Shown here piece after piece: positions 1 through 8,955 of a DNA stretch of 64,000 nucleotides. The position numbers and the translations under genes are program-made. The notes under the pieces were generated by a model that saw nothing but the letters and a program-made list of their open reading frames with translations, did not search any database and had not been told where the DNA came from. The number at the start of each line of letters is the position of its first letter. The stretch's first letter is position 1. This DNA comes from Fusibacter sp963666805. GTDB taxonomy: Bacteria > Bacillota > Clostridia > Peptostreptococcales > Acidaminobacteraceae. The stretch lies in NCBI GenBank assembly GCA_963666805.2, contig CAXXWR010000006.1:372001-436000 (forward strand), in the 5' to 3' direction.

Positions 1-974
1 GCATCTACTGCAAAATCAATCGGTGTAAAGACATTTTTTTGAAGCTGTTTTACTTTAAGGTGAACCCCCTTCTTAAAACGCAAACATGCTCGATTAGATG
101 CCTCTAAAATTCGAGGCCGTGTACAATGAAACGCTTTTGAAAAAAGGGCTTTTGAAAGTGTCAAGTCAAGACGCCCCACTACTTCCATGTTATCCATAAT
201 ATCGGGTAAGACCTCCGCCAATGCTTTTGAAAGTCTCTCTCTTACACGGTTTTCCTCTTCTTGTTCAAGGGCTTTTAACCGCTGTTTTTCCTCTAATAAT
301 GCTGTAGAATAAGCCACTCTGTATATGGCTAACATGGGCATTTCTTGTGCATATTTTAAGTTAGGAACACCTTCTACATCTTCAAGACGGTCTTTAGGGA
401 CGAGGACATCCCCATTGTTTTTAATCCTAAGTCCTTTCGCCTTTAAAATCTTCTGTGTTTCTATTAGTTCCACCTTTTTTTGATTGCTATTACTTGTAAG
501 ATGCTGTCTAATCAGCTTTAATTTTTCAGAATATAGGCTGTAAATATGAAAGGTGGTATTTCTTGTCTTCTCAGGATCCAATAGGTCGATAATCCCCTCT
601 ACTGGTTTCAGTTCATATAGGGAATACAAATGACTTTTGATTAATTGTTCCCTTAACTGGTCTAAGTTGATGTGGAAACTTTTAAGTTCAAAAAGCTCTG
701 ATAGAGACAAACAGTTACCACTTGCTAAACGCTCTATTGTATGAAAGAGCGGTTTAAGGTGTCCTAAAAGCTGTTGAATGGCAATGACGTCACTTGGACA
801 TCGATAGGTAAAGTCTAGCATTTTTTCCAGCTGTTCAAATGCAATTTCTAAATCATCTTCTTGTCCTCTTTGATAAAAAGTCATTTGACTCTTATGACGC
901 TCTCCATAAGCTGACTTTACTTTGATTTTTTCGAGGATAAAGGCCATATCCAGTGCTTTCGGTTGAGACATCAT
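1..974 (-). CDS. kamC: KamC-like MutS-related protein of the lysine operon (partial, C-terminus off the left edge)
   Basis: About 324 N-terminal codons are visible; the frame is open to the window edge. The protein is charged and helical with no ATPase motif yet, as expected for the clamp/lever half of MutS-like proteins whose Walker motifs lie C-terminal. In lysine-fermenting Clostridia a MutS-like gene (kamC) sits after kamB and before the lysine 5,6-aminomutase genes, which is the position here. Two in-frame ATG codons follow a strong AGGAGG; the first overlaps the kamB stop, so the genes are translationally coupled. A role in supporting the B12-dependent 5,6-aminomutase is inference. The family call rests mainly on gene order. 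Confidence 0.7.
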   Translation of the reverse strand, partial: MMSQPKALDMAFILEKIKVKSAYGERHKSQMTFYQRGQEDDLEIAFEQLEKMLDFTYRCPSDVIAIQQLLGHLKPLFHTIERLASGNCLSLSELFELKSFHINLDQLREQLIKSHLYSLYELKPVEGIIDLLDPEKTRNTTFHIYSLYSEKLKLIRQHLTSNSNQKKVELIETQKILKAKGLRIKNNGDVLVPKDRLEDVEGVPNLKYAQEMPMLAIYRVAYSTALLEEKQRLKALEQEEENRVRERLSKALAEVLPDIMDNMEVVGRLDLTLSKALFSKAFHCTRPRILEASNRACLRFKKGVHLKVKQLQKNVFTPIDFAVD

Positions 975-2005
975 AAGACCTCCTCATCTATTGCCATGAC
1001 ATCTATAATACTGATGCCTTGAATCCCTTTTTTCAAGGCTTTTATAAAGGCACTTCTATCATAGTAATAGCCACTGGGTGAATAGGGGTTAACGGTTATC
1101 ATCTTTAAATTGATGGGCTCTAAAACGCTAATTTTAATCCCTTGTCTCATATAAAGCTGCCAGTCCCTGTGTTCAATAAAAATTTTAGTGGCATCTTTGA
1201 CAATGAATTCAATTCGGCTGGCCTCTGAAACATTCTCTACGATTGCTTTTAACGTCCGATTAACAAGAGCCCCTGGAAAGACCACCTGTGTCGTCTCCTC
1301 TGTAATGGCTTCAGCGATTATCTTCCCTGCCCCTAGAGCTGTTTTAAGCTCATCCAATATTTTGACCTCACCTTTTTGATTGATGACATGTACTTTGTTA
1401 AAGTGATGCATCCATGGCATCCTCGGCACGAGGGTCTGCTTTAACTGCATTAAGGTGGCTTTATGAACTGTTTCTTGGACGGTTTTCGACATTTCTCTGC
1501 TGACGACTGCCCCGGTTGACAAGACACATGCATCAGAGATAGCCGGCGAAGCAGAGGTATGACGGTCCAGTGCCCCATCTACTAAAACCCGATTGGCACC
1601 TAGGGCCAACATGCGTTCTGAAACATCTCTAATCGCTCGATTCGTATTAGGTCCTGCCAACTGAATATAGCCATCCGATAGGGTTCTCCCAATAATCATC
1701 CGCCCCATGGCGGTGTTGTAAGGTGTGACTTCAATGATTTCACACTTCACTTCCGCTGTTTCAAAGAGCATTTCTGCTGTGGCAAAATAAGTGCCTCGAC
1801 TCACGTAAATCATAGGTTTTTGCGTCTGTGTGACGAGGTCAATCCGTTCACCGTCACGACCGATACTGGTCAGTCCGAGTACCCTCTTTTGTTCTTCTGC
1901 CTCTTCTATAAAATGATTAAGTGTCACTGTTTTACCTGCGTTTTTAGCCATCCCTACTATCGCAATAATTTTTTCATCAGTGTCTAATTGGCTTAAGAGA
2001 TTCAT
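971..2005 (-). CDS. kamB: KamB, P-loop protein of the lysine fermentation operon
   Basis: A soluble protein of about 344 residues with a P-loop-like GMAKNAGKT near the N-terminus, followed by a long domain with no other recognised fold. It lies between kamA and the MutS-like gene exactly as kamB does in known lysine fermentation clusters. Its biochemical role is not established; pairing with a MutS-like protein suggests maintenance or reactivation of the cobalamin aminomutase encoded downstream, which is inference. I place the start at the ATG just after the kamA stop; an upstream GTG at 2038 would overlap kamA and has no clear ribosome binding site. The stop overlaps the next start by four bases. 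Confidence 0.72.
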   Translation of the reverse strand: MNLLSQLDTDEKIIAIVGMAKNAGKTVTLNHFIEEAEEQKRVLGLTSIGRDGERIDLVTQTQKPMIYVSRGTYFATAEMLFETAEVKCEIIEVTPYNTAMGRMIIGRTLSDGYIQLAGPNTNRAIRDVSERMLALGANRVLVDGALDRHTSASPAISDACVLSTGAVVSREMSKTVQETVHKATLMQLKQTLVPRMPWMHHFNKVHVINQKGEVKILDELKTALGAGKIIAEAITEETTQVVFPGALVNRTLKAIVENVSEASRIEFIVKDATKIFIEHRDWQLYMRQGIKISVLEPINLKMITVNPYSPSGYYYDRSAFIKALKKGIQGISIIDVMAIDEEVL

Positions 2006-2006
2006 C

Positions 2007-3269
2007 TTATTTATTTTCCTTATGAACTCTTTTTTCACGTTCTAAATCTTTTGGTTCAATAGCGACTCTATTCCCTTGTAGGAGTCCACCAACCCCAAAG
2101 AGTTTGGTGTTTTTTTGCTCTTGCGTTTCTTTGACTTTGTCTTTATCAGGATCATAACAGGTTGGTTGTGTATAAGTTGTTATGACCCCTTCATAATTTC
2201 TTAAAACAACACGTTCTGGCGATTGTGAAATCATGTATTGAGGCATAACAGGTATTTTTCCACCGCCACCTGGTGCATCTACTACAAAGGTTGGCACGCA
2301 GTATCCAGAAGTATGGCCTCTTAAACCTTCGATAATTTCAATGCCTTTGGATACAGGCGTTCTAAAATGCTCTATTCCTGTTGATAGGTCACATTGGTAG
2401 ATATAATAAGGACGAACACGCATCATAACGAGATTATGAACCAGTTCTCTCATCACGTGAACGCTGTCATTAATGCCTCTTAAGAGGACCGACTGATTCC
2501 CCAGTGGAATCCCTGCATCAGCTAAGAGCTCACAAGCCCGTCTTGATTCTGGGGTTATTTCTTTTGAATGGTTAAAATGTGTATTCAGCCAAATCGGATG
2601 ATACTTTTTAAGCATGTTACAAAGTTCTGGTGTAATCCTTTGTGGGCAAACAACAGGTGCTCTTGAACCAATACGAATAATTTCTACATGGGGTATTTTT
2701 CTCAGTTCACTGATAATGTACTCTAAGAGTTCATCAGAAACCAATAAAGCATCACCACCTGATAAGAGGACATCTCTAATCACGGGGGTGTTTTTAATAT
2801 AATTAATGGCTTGATCGATGCGGTCTTTAGGTACGCCACCATCATTGTGTCCTGCAAAACGCCTTCTGGTACAATGTCTACAATACATGGAACACATATC
2901 GGTAATGAGGAATAAGCAGCGGTCTGGGTATCTATGTGTTAATCCCGGAACGGGTGAATCCCCATCTTCATGAAGCGGGTCATCCATATCCGCTGATGAA
3001 AAATGCGTTTCTAAAATGGTTGGGACTGCCTGCATTCTCACAGGACAAGTTGAATCCTCTTGGTCCATAAGTGTTGCATAATAAGGGGTGATTCCCATTC
3101 TCAATATTTTAAGGGATTCTTTAATGCCTTCCTCTTCTTCTGCTGTTAAATGAATCACTTGTTTAAGGGCTTCTAATGTAGTTATACGATTCTTAACTTG
3201 CCAATGCCAAGAATTCCAATCTTCTTCGCTAACATCTTTCCAAAGTGGTATTTCCTTATAATCTCTCAT
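2007..3269 (-). CDS. kamA: Lysine 2,3-aminomutase (radical SAM, PLP)
   Basis: Converts L-lysine to L-beta-lysine, the first step of anaerobic lysine fermentation, in the cytoplasm. The radical SAM cluster motif CSMYCRHC places the three iron-sulfur ligands at Cys126, Cys130 and Cys133, and the PLP-binding lysine is Lys338 in GGGGKIP. Its 420 residues match the family length. The start ATG has GGAGGG ten bases upstream. It is the second gene after kdd, with about 120 bp between, and is followed without a gap by kamB. Recognition is strong from motif spacing and from the operon partners. Confidence 0.96.
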   Translation of the reverse strand: MRDYKEIPLWKDVSEEDWNSWHWQVKNRITTLEALKQVIHLTAEEEEGIKESLKILRMGITPYYATLMDQEDSTCPVRMQAVPTILETHFSSADMDDPLHEDGDSPVPGLTHRYPDRCLFLITDMCSMYCRHCTRRRFAGHNDGGVPKDRIDQAINYIKNTPVIRDVLLSGGDALLVSDELLEYIISELRKIPHVEIIRIGSRAPVVCPQRITPELCNMLKKYHPIWLNTHFNHSKEITPESRRACELLADAGIPLGNQSVLLRGINDSVHVMRELVHNLVMMRVRPYYIYQCDLSTGIEHFRTPVSKGIEIIEGLRGHTSGYCVPTFVVDAPGGGGKIPVMPQYMISQSPERVVLRNYEGVITTYTQPTCYDPDKDKVKETQEQKNTKLFGVGGLLQGNRVAIEPKDLEREKRVHKENK

Positions 3270-3387
3270 CGCTTAACGTCCCTCCAATTTAAATTTTTGT
3301 GATTTAAATATGTCTTGTTTCTTAAGCTGTCCTTTGCTTTTTTTACGGTTTCTTCATGCTGTTTTTTATACTGTTTTTTAGACGCTC

Positions 3388-4425
3388 TTAAGCGTAAAGT
3401 TCTTCATATATTTTTCTAAGTGTTTGACTTTCTCTCATAATCTGAAGTGTGATTTCTGCATGACCCTTGGTATAGCCATTGCCTACAATCATCGTAATAT
3501 CTTTACCAACACCTTCAGCACCGAGTGCTGCTTTGGTAAAGCTAGTTGCCATACTAAAGAAATAAACCGTGCCTTCATCCTTCGTAGATAAGATAGACGC
3601 CATTTCAGTATTTTCAATATTAACGCAGTTAATCACGATATCACACATTTGACCTTCGGTTACTGCTTCGACTTTTTTCATGACACCGACAGCATCCGTT
3701 GCATCAGCTTTAATAAAATGGTCTGCTAATCCTGCCTCTAAAATGCGATTTTTAGCCTTATCAGAGTATTCAAGAGCAATTACTTTTCCCGTTACACCTG
3801 CTCGTTTTTTAGCTTCATAAAGGCAAAGCATGCCTGATTTTCCTGCACCACCAATCACCATCACTGTTTGACCCGGTTTTACGAGTTTAGCGGTCTGTGC
3901 TGGCGCACCTGCTACATCAAGCACTGAAAGGGCCAACTTTTCAGGAATATCATCTGGTAATTTAGCATAAAGACCACTTTCAAACAAAATGGCTTCGCCA
4001 TCTATGTCCACTTGATCAATGTCTTTACGAATCGCTTTGATTTCATGGATAACGAGCGGTGTCAGTGAAAGAGAAACCAAAGTCGCTATTTTATCCCCTA
4101 CTTTTAAATCGGTCTTCCCTTCAAGACTGCTTCCTATTTCTTTAACGGTTCCAATGAGCATCCCGCCTGAACCTGTCACTGGATTTTTATGTTTACCAAA
4201 TTTAGCAACAATGTTTAAAATAATTGATTTAATCGCCGCTTCATCCCCACTGGCTTGCTCTTTTATCTGTGTAAAAGACGCTGAATCAATATTAAGTGTT
4301 TGAACATCAATTTTAATTTCATTGTCAAAGAGCGTCATGTCATTTGAAATGATCTTTGCAGGTTGTGGTAAAATCCCCTCTGGTTCGATTACACGATGTG
4401 TGCCATATGGACATCCTTTTTTCAT
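3388..4425 (-). CDS. kdd: L-erythro-3,5-diaminohexanoate dehydrogenase
   Basis: Third enzyme of lysine fermentation: NAD-dependent oxidative deamination of 3,5-diaminohexanoate to 5-amino-3-oxohexanoate. The 345-residue protein has the medium-chain dehydrogenase layout, an N-terminal substrate half (GTVKEIG around 92-98) and a Rossmann motif VMVIGGAGKSG near residues 188-198, without a zinc-ligand set. It is the first gene of the operon and lies just downstream of a sigma-54 promoter. The start ATG has a GGGGAGG-like site upstream. The kce and kal genes usually found with it are not seen in this window. Confidence 0.92.
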   Translation of the reverse strand: MKKGCPYGTHRVIEPEGILPQPAKIISNDMTLFDNEIKIDVQTLNIDSASFTQIKEQASGDEAAIKSIILNIVAKFGKHKNPVTGSGGMLIGTVKEIGSSLEGKTDLKVGDKIATLVSLSLTPLVIHEIKAIRKDIDQVDIDGEAILFESGLYAKLPDDIPEKLALSVLDVAGAPAQTAKLVKPGQTVMVIGGAGKSGMLCLYEAKKRAGVTGKVIALEYSDKAKNRILEAGLADHFIKADATDAVGVMKKVEAVTEGQMCDIVINCVNIENTEMASILSTKDEGTVYFFSMATSFTKAALGAEGVGKDITMIVGNGYTKGHAEITLQIMRESQTLRKIYEELYA

Positions 4426-4486
4426 TTTTATATCCTCCCCAAATTTCCATCTTCGTTTTCTATTTTTTCTGTCATGAGTTTATATC

Positions 4487-4501
4487 GCAAGTCTCATGCC
4501 A
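4487..4501 (-). promoter_or_regulatory. Sigma-54 (-24/-12) promoter of the kdd-kamABC operon
   Basis: Read on the minus strand the site is TGGCATGAGACTTGC: GG of the -24 element and GC of the -12 element at the invariant spacing, matching consensus TGGCAC-N5-TTGC at all but one base. It lies about 60 bp upstream of the kdd start, and a sigma-54 activator gene lies just beyond. Transcription would start near 4475. Confidence 0.88.
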
Positions 4502-4535
4502 ATGTTAATTTTTTATCATTTCAAATTTGTATTGA

Positions 4536-4551
4536 TTACATATTGATGTAA
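4536..4551. promoter_or_regulatory. Possible upstream activator site (TTACAT-N4-ATGTAA)
   Basis: Perfect 6-bp inverted repeat, TTACATATTGATGTAA, 35-50 bp upstream of the -24 element. Enhancer sites for RocR-type activators are palindromic and usually lie further upstream, so this is only a candidate for binding by the product of the adjacent regulator gene. Confidence 0.35.
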
Positions 4552-4619
4552 GCCTTGAATTGACTGAATTCTTTTGAAGATTTGACCCTTTTATTTTTTA
4601 ATACTCTTTTTATTGCCAT

Positions 4620-4668
4620 CAAAAAAAGAGAAAGAAGTGCCGAATTTTAAGCACTTCATTTCTCTTTT
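4620..4668 (-). terminator. Intrinsic terminator after the sigma-54 activator gene
   Basis: Stem of about 16 bp (GAGAAAGAAGTGC pairing with GCACTTCATTTCTC, one bulged base), loop of about ten bases, followed on the minus strand by seven T. It separates the activator gene from the lysine operon promoter. Confidence 0.85.
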
Positions 4669-4710
4669 GATTTTATAGTCTGGTCTTCGCTAACCTTATT
4701 TTTTCAGCCT

Positions 4711-6126
4711 CTATTGCTTGTTGATCTGATATTTTTTCATTTTGTACTGGAGAGTTTGGCGGGGTATTTTTAAGACAAGTGCCGCTTGGCTCACGTTGTT
4801 ATCACTTGCGCCTAAGGCGTGTAGAATCATTTGTTTTTCAGCCTTCTCTACAGCATGACTAAGCCCTAGTGATAGGTCAACGCCTTGACTTTCATAGGTC
4901 TTATCGCACACACTACAGTCAAAATTAGCAGGTAAATCCTCTACTTGTATCACATTGCCTTCTATAAAATGAATGGCACTTTCAATCACATGCTCCAACT
5001 CTCTGACGTTGCCTTCCCAAGAATGGGCTTCAAAACACCGCATCACTTCTGGTGAAACGCCCTTGACATTGCGGTATAAACTTTGATTGTATTTTTTAAT
5101 AAAGTAATGGGTCAATACTTTGATATCTTCTTTTCGGTCTCTTAGTCTAGGGATACTGAGCATAATGGTATTCAGGCGATAGTACAAGTCTCTTCTCAAT
5201 TGACCTTCTTCGATCGCCTTGTCAGGGTCTTCATTCATTGCGGCAATGACCCGTACTTCTATTTTTTTCTCTTGATTGTCCCCTATTCTTCTCATACGCT
5301 TCTCTTGAAGAACCCTGAGCAACTTGGCTTGAAGGGGTAAGGGCATTGAATTGATTTCATCTAAAAAAAGAGTTCCTTGATCGGCTAATTCAAATAGACC
5401 CGGCCGATCAACTGCACCTGTAAATCCCCCTTTAACCGTTCCAAAGAGGATCCCTTCTAGCAGTGAACTCGGGAGGGCAGCACAGTTTTGAGCGATGAAG
5501 GTTTCATTGCCTCGTCTACTTGAACTATGAATGGCTTGTGCCAACATTTCTTTACCTGTTCCAGTCGCCCCGTAAATTAAGACAGGCATTTCTGTTCTCG
5601 CCGCTTTCATAGCAATCGTCTTTACATGATTAAACGCAGGATTATCAGTGATGATATCTTCAAACTGATAATAGTGAACAGCCTTAGTCGCCCTCAGTTT
5701 CCCTCTATTCTCTTTGGCGGGTGTGACTTGTTTTTGAAGGTCTATATACCGTTCAGTTAACTGGCGATAGGCGGTCATATTTTGAGAAATTTCAACAGCA
5801 CCTACTACTTTTCCACTGTCGTAAATGGGAATCGTGGTATTAATTGTATCAATGAGTTTGCCCTTATAATTGCGATAACTTTGTTCCCGATTAATAATGG
5901 GTTCTCCGGTGGTCAACACTTTTAATATCGTACTATCAGTCTGGTTAAGTGAAGGGTAAACCTCTGTCACATGACGGCCTATTGCCTCAGAGATATTAAT
6001 ATCATCTAACATGGCTGCTTTTTGATTACAATAAACCAGCATGCCTTTTTCATTGACTATTTGAATCCCATCATTCATGTATTCCATTATTTTTTTGACT
6101 TGTTCATCTTTAAAAAATAGTCCCAT
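4711..6126 (-). CDS. RocR-like sigma-54-dependent transcriptional activator (PAS-AAA-HTH)
   Basis: Domains in order: PAS sensor (about 10-120), AAA+ sigma-54 interaction domain (about 155-390), Fis-type HTH at the C-terminus (NNVSQAALVLKIPRQTLQYK). Walker A is GATGTGKE (186-193), Walker B TLFLDE (252-257). The sigma-54-contacting loop reads GGFTGA (233-238) instead of the canonical GAFTGA, within an otherwise typical context. The gene lies directly upstream of a sigma-54 promoter serving lysine fermentation genes, so it is very probably their regulator, with the PAS domain sensing lysine or a metabolite (inference). Own promoter not identified. Confidence 0.9.
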   Translation of the reverse strand: MGLFFKDEQVKKIMEYMNDGIQIVNEKGMLVYCNQKAAMLDDINISEAIGRHVTEVYPSLNQTDSTILKVLTTGEPIINREQSYRNYKGKLIDTINTTIPIYDSGKVVGAVEISQNMTAYRQLTERYIDLQKQVTPAKENRGKLRATKAVHYYQFEDIITDNPAFNHVKTIAMKAARTEMPVLIYGATGTGKEMLAQAIHSSSRRGNETFIAQNCAALPSSLLEGILFGTVKGGFTGAVDRPGLFELADQGTLFLDEINSMPLPLQAKLLRVLQEKRMRRIGDNQEKKIEVRVIAAMNEDPDKAIEEGQLRRDLYYRLNTIMLSIPRLRDRKEDIKVLTHYFIKKYNQSLYRNVKGVSPEVMRCFEAHSWEGNVRELEHVIESAIHFIEGNVIQVEDLPANFDCSVCDKTYESQGVDLSLGLSHAVEKAEKQMILHALGASDNNVSQAALVLKIPRQTLQYKMKKYQINKQ

Positions 6127-6200
6127 AAAGCCTCCAAAATAAATTTTTTATGAAAATTGCTGAATTTTGGGCATATATTGCCGATATTTAAGCATTTTTC

Positions 6201-6905
6201 CTATAGAATCGTCCCGTTGCCACTATTTTTTGCTTCTTTTAGCTTTTCATAAGCAATATGTATTAATTTATCGCAATGGGTCAGCTCATTAATCTCAACG
6301 ACTGCAAACCGACAGCTGATTTTCAAATCAAAAGGGGTTTCCAAAACTGCGATTTGGTCTTTAAGTTTTTCTGCCAATTGATAGGCCGCAAGTGTATTTT
6401 GATTAAAATAGAGGACCGCAAATGTGTCGCCCTTAATACGGGCAATTTGATACTCTTCTGCATTTAATAAGGTCTTAACCGTATCAATAAGGTCTATTAA
6501 AACTTGATCGCCTACTTCATAACCATGTCTTTCATTGATTTTACCCAGTTCGTCCACATCAAAAAAAAGCACCGATGACACATTTTTAGTGAGTCTTAAG
6601 CGTTCAATTTCAAGGGACAATAAATTTTTAAGTTTGTCTTCATTGTTAATGAGAACCATCTTGTGATTCATCAGTCGATCTTTTTTCACATGGGCTTTAA
6701 GATCACTTTGGAGGCGATTAATTTGTCCTTCACAGATTACAAAAAAAAGCACCCCTTGCAAAAGCACATAAATCCCTATCACCAGATAAATAAAAACAAA
6801 AGAAGTTATGGGCATAAAAGCAATGATCCCCGAGGGGATAAGAGAAGTCACTAACAACATGACTATCATGATAGCTCGCCTGGTAATCTTGTTCTTATTT
6901 TCCAT
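6201..6905 (-). CDS. Membrane protein with degenerate GGDEF domain
   Basis: Two membrane segments near the N-terminus (MIVMLLVTSLIPSGIIAF and the following VFIYLVIGIYVLLQGVLFF) precede a short linker and a GGDEF-like domain. The phosphate/metal loop VLFFDVDELGKINERHGYEVGD is recognisable, but the signature is KGDTF instead of GGDEF, so cyclase activity is doubtful; a GTP- or c-di-GMP-sensing role is possible. I chose the ATG preceded by AGGTGAGG, which leaves 16 bp to the upstream gene; a longer frame to 6998 would overlap that gene. It ends the ispE-gntR-DUF1934 gene run. Confidence 0.72.
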   Translation of the reverse strand: MENKNKITRRAIMIVMLLVTSLIPSGIIAFMPITSFVFIYLVIGIYVLLQGVLFFVICEGQINRLQSDLKAHVKKDRLMNHKMVLINNEDKLKNLLSLEIERLRLTKNVSSVLFFDVDELGKINERHGYEVGDQVLIDLIDTVKTLLNAEEYQIARIKGDTFAVLYFNQNTLAAYQLAEKLKDQIAVLETPFDLKISCRFAVVEINELTHCDKLIHIAYEKLKEAKNSGNGTIL

Positions 6906-6921
6906 AAACCTCACCTTTTGT

Positions 6922-7332
6922 TTAGATTTCACTGATTTGAATTTCAATTTCCGAATGTTCTGCATTGCCTTCTGTAACCAGTTGATAACGCATGACAATA
7001 TCTAATGCGGCATGGTCTTGCCATTTAATTTCATGCCCTTGTGTGGTCATTAAAAAGACCCCATAAGGCGTACGGTATACCACTTCATGTGTGATGTCTT
7101 GAGCAATTAATATCTCTGAATTGACGGTTCCAAAACGCTTAATCTTAATGGATGCCCCATCATAAACAAGCATGGTTCGTGTGCCTTCCATACCACTGAC
7201 TTCTGATTCACTATAACGCAAATAAGCCTTGCCTGCCTTTATTTGATAGTCTGCTTCTGTAAAAAGTTCAATGGTTTCTTTTTCGCCCTGACTGGTTTGA
7301 ATGGTGGAAATCACTTTTATCTTCTTTTTCAT
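6922..7332 (-). CDS. DUF1934 (YwiB-type) beta-barrel protein
   Basis: A 136-residue cytoplasmic protein with the alternating beta pattern of the calycin-like DUF1934 family (KVISTIQTSQGEKETIELFTEADY, ending YQLVTEGNAEHSEIEIQI). Function of the family is unknown. The ATG start overlaps the stop of the GntR gene as TAATG, implying translational coupling; a TTG five codons earlier (7347) is an alternative start. Length fits the family. Confidence 0.75.
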   Translation of the reverse strand: MKKKIKVISTIQTSQGEKETIELFTEADYQIKAGKAYLRYSESEVSGMEGTRTMLVYDGASIKIKRFGTVNSEILIAQDITHEVVYRTPYGVFLMTTQGHEIKWQDHAALDIVMRYQLVTEGNAEHSEIEIQISEI

Positions 7333-8003
7333 TATTCTTTTATCCAATCATTAACGAGAATACGAATATTTTCAACATGCTCTTCAGCATTTTTTCTTGC
7401 TGTTTCTGAATCGTGGTTGAGTATCGCTTCAAAAATTTTACCATGCGATTGTTGAATTTCTTGAAAATTAGTAAACTCATTGAAATAAACCAATCTAAAT
7501 CTTTGAAATTGATCGTGTAAGTCTAAGATAATATCAATCAAACGTTGATTTTTACTTGCTGTGAAAATCAGCGAATGGAATTCATTATCGCATTCAATCA
7601 TTTTTTTAGTGTCTCTGTTCATCATGGCTTCATTGAATCTTTCAATGACAGACCCTAAGGCTTCAAGTTCTTCATCAGAACGTCTACGTGCTGCTAATGC
7701 TGCTGAAAAGCCTTCAAGTTCAACACGAATTTCCAAAACCTCTAAAATATCTGTTTTGGTTAAATCGGCTACATAAGCCCCTTTTCTAGGAATCATAATT
7801 ACAAAATTTTCTTTTTCCAATTTACGGATAGCTTCTCTTACTGGGGTACGAGAGACGCCCAATTGATCTGCAATCGTCACTTCCATTAAACGTTCACCGG
7901 GTTTTAACTCTCCACTCAAAATAGCACTTCTTAAATATTCAAATACAACTTCTCCCAATGGTTTATAATTTCTAATTTCTAACTTGTTAAAATTGATACT
8001 CAT
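7332..8003 (-). CDS. GntR-family transcriptional regulator, FadR/FCD type
   Basis: N-terminal winged helix (GERLMEVTIADQLGVSRTPVREAIRKLE, about residues 35-65) and an all-helical FCD ligand-binding domain with the usual metal-binding residues (ECDNEFHSLI and a later HGKIFEAI/EHVENI pair). Such proteins sense organic acids or related metabolites; the ligand cannot be read here. The ATG start has GGAGGA six bases upstream; the GTG counted by a longer frame lies inside this ribosome binding site and is rejected. It follows ispE by about 60 bp in the same direction and is coupled to the DUF1934 gene. Confidence 0.9.
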   Translation of the reverse strand: MSINFNKLEIRNYKPLGEVVFEYLRSAILSGELKPGERLMEVTIADQLGVSRTPVREAIRKLEKENFVIMIPRKGAYVADLTKTDILEVLEIRVELEGFSAALAARRRSDEELEALGSVIERFNEAMMNRDTKKMIECDNEFHSLIFTASKNQRLIDIILDLHDQFQRFRLVYFNEFTNFQEIQQSHGKIFEAILNHDSETARKNAEEHVENIRILVNDWIKE

Positions 8004-8064
8004 TGTTTCCTCCACATTTCTCTAGCGATTGCTTATCACTTTTCATTATCTAACGTTTACTTTT

Positions 8065-8955
8065 TTATACCTCGTCACTTGATTCCTTGTTGTCTTCACC
8101 ACTATAAGTCATCACTACAAAACTTTGCGGATAACTTTTCTTAATTTTTTTGAGGGCAAGCTTGGCCTTACAATAATCCTTAAAAATAGCAAATACTGTC
8201 GGACCGCTACCACTCATAAGTGTATTTTCAGCCCCAAAAGCTGTTAGTTGCTGCTTGATACTCAAAACCTCTGGATAGCGGGTGAGTGTCACCTCTTCTA
8301 AAACATTATGGAGTCCCTTAATCACTTCAAATTTATTTTCATTTTCAAGGGCTTCAAGCATGGTTTGAGTTCTGGGATGTTCTTTAATCTGACTGACATC
8401 CAGCGACTGATAAATCTCTTTTGTCGAGACACCAAAACTCGGTTTTACAAGTAATAAACACGTGTGACTCAATGCCTTAATAGGCTTCAGTTCATCACCA
8501 ATCCCACTTGCAAACGCACACCCTTTAAGCATACAAAAAGGAACATCTGCCCCCAATTGGCTACCTAATTTCATTAGAGTGTCTGTCGTCTGTCCCAGCT
8601 CACAAAGCGCATTAATGGCTATCATGACTGCGGCAGCATCTGTACTGCCACCTGCAAGCCCTGCTGCAATGGGAATTCGCTTTTCAATATGAATTTTAAA
8701 CCCCCTTTTAAGGTGAAAGTGGTTTTTCATTAAAGCTGCTGCACGATAGGCAATATTGTCTTCATTGGTGGGTAAAAAGGATTCTGTCGTTGTCAATTCA
8801 ATGGTTTCATTGGATGTTAAGGTCACTGTAACGTCGTCGTAAAGTTCAATTTGCTGCATAATCATCTCAACATCATGATAGCCATTTGGCCGCTTACCAA
8901 GGACGTCAAGAGATAGATTGATTTTGGCTCTTGCTTTTAATGTCATTGCTTTCAT
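8065..8955 (-). CDS. ispE: 4-diphosphocytidyl-2-C-methyl-D-erythritol kinase
   Basis: ATP-dependent kinase of the MEP isoprenoid pathway. The GHMP-kinase motif IPIAAGLAGGSTDAAAV (about residues 91-107), the N-terminal AKINLSLDVLGKRPNGYHDV and the C-terminal LMSGSGPTVFAIF are all present; 296 residues is normal. Start ATG is preceded by GGAG eight bases upstream; a second ATG three codons in is possible. It heads the gene run with gntR and DUF1934, an association commonly seen in Clostridia. Confidence 0.96.
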   Translation of the reverse strand: MKAMTLKARAKINLSLDVLGKRPNGYHDVEMIMQQIELYDDVTVTLTSNETIELTTTESFLPTNEDNIAYRAAALMKNHFHLKRGFKIHIEKRIPIAAGLAGGSTDAAAVMIAINALCELGQTTDTLMKLGSQLGADVPFCMLKGCAFASGIGDELKPIKALSHTCLLLVKPSFGVSTKEIYQSLDVSQIKEHPRTQTMLEALENENKFEVIKGLHNVLEEVTLTRYPEVLSIKQQLTAFGAENTLMSGSGPTVFAIFKDYCKAKLALKKIKKSYPQSFVVMTYSGEDNKESSDEV

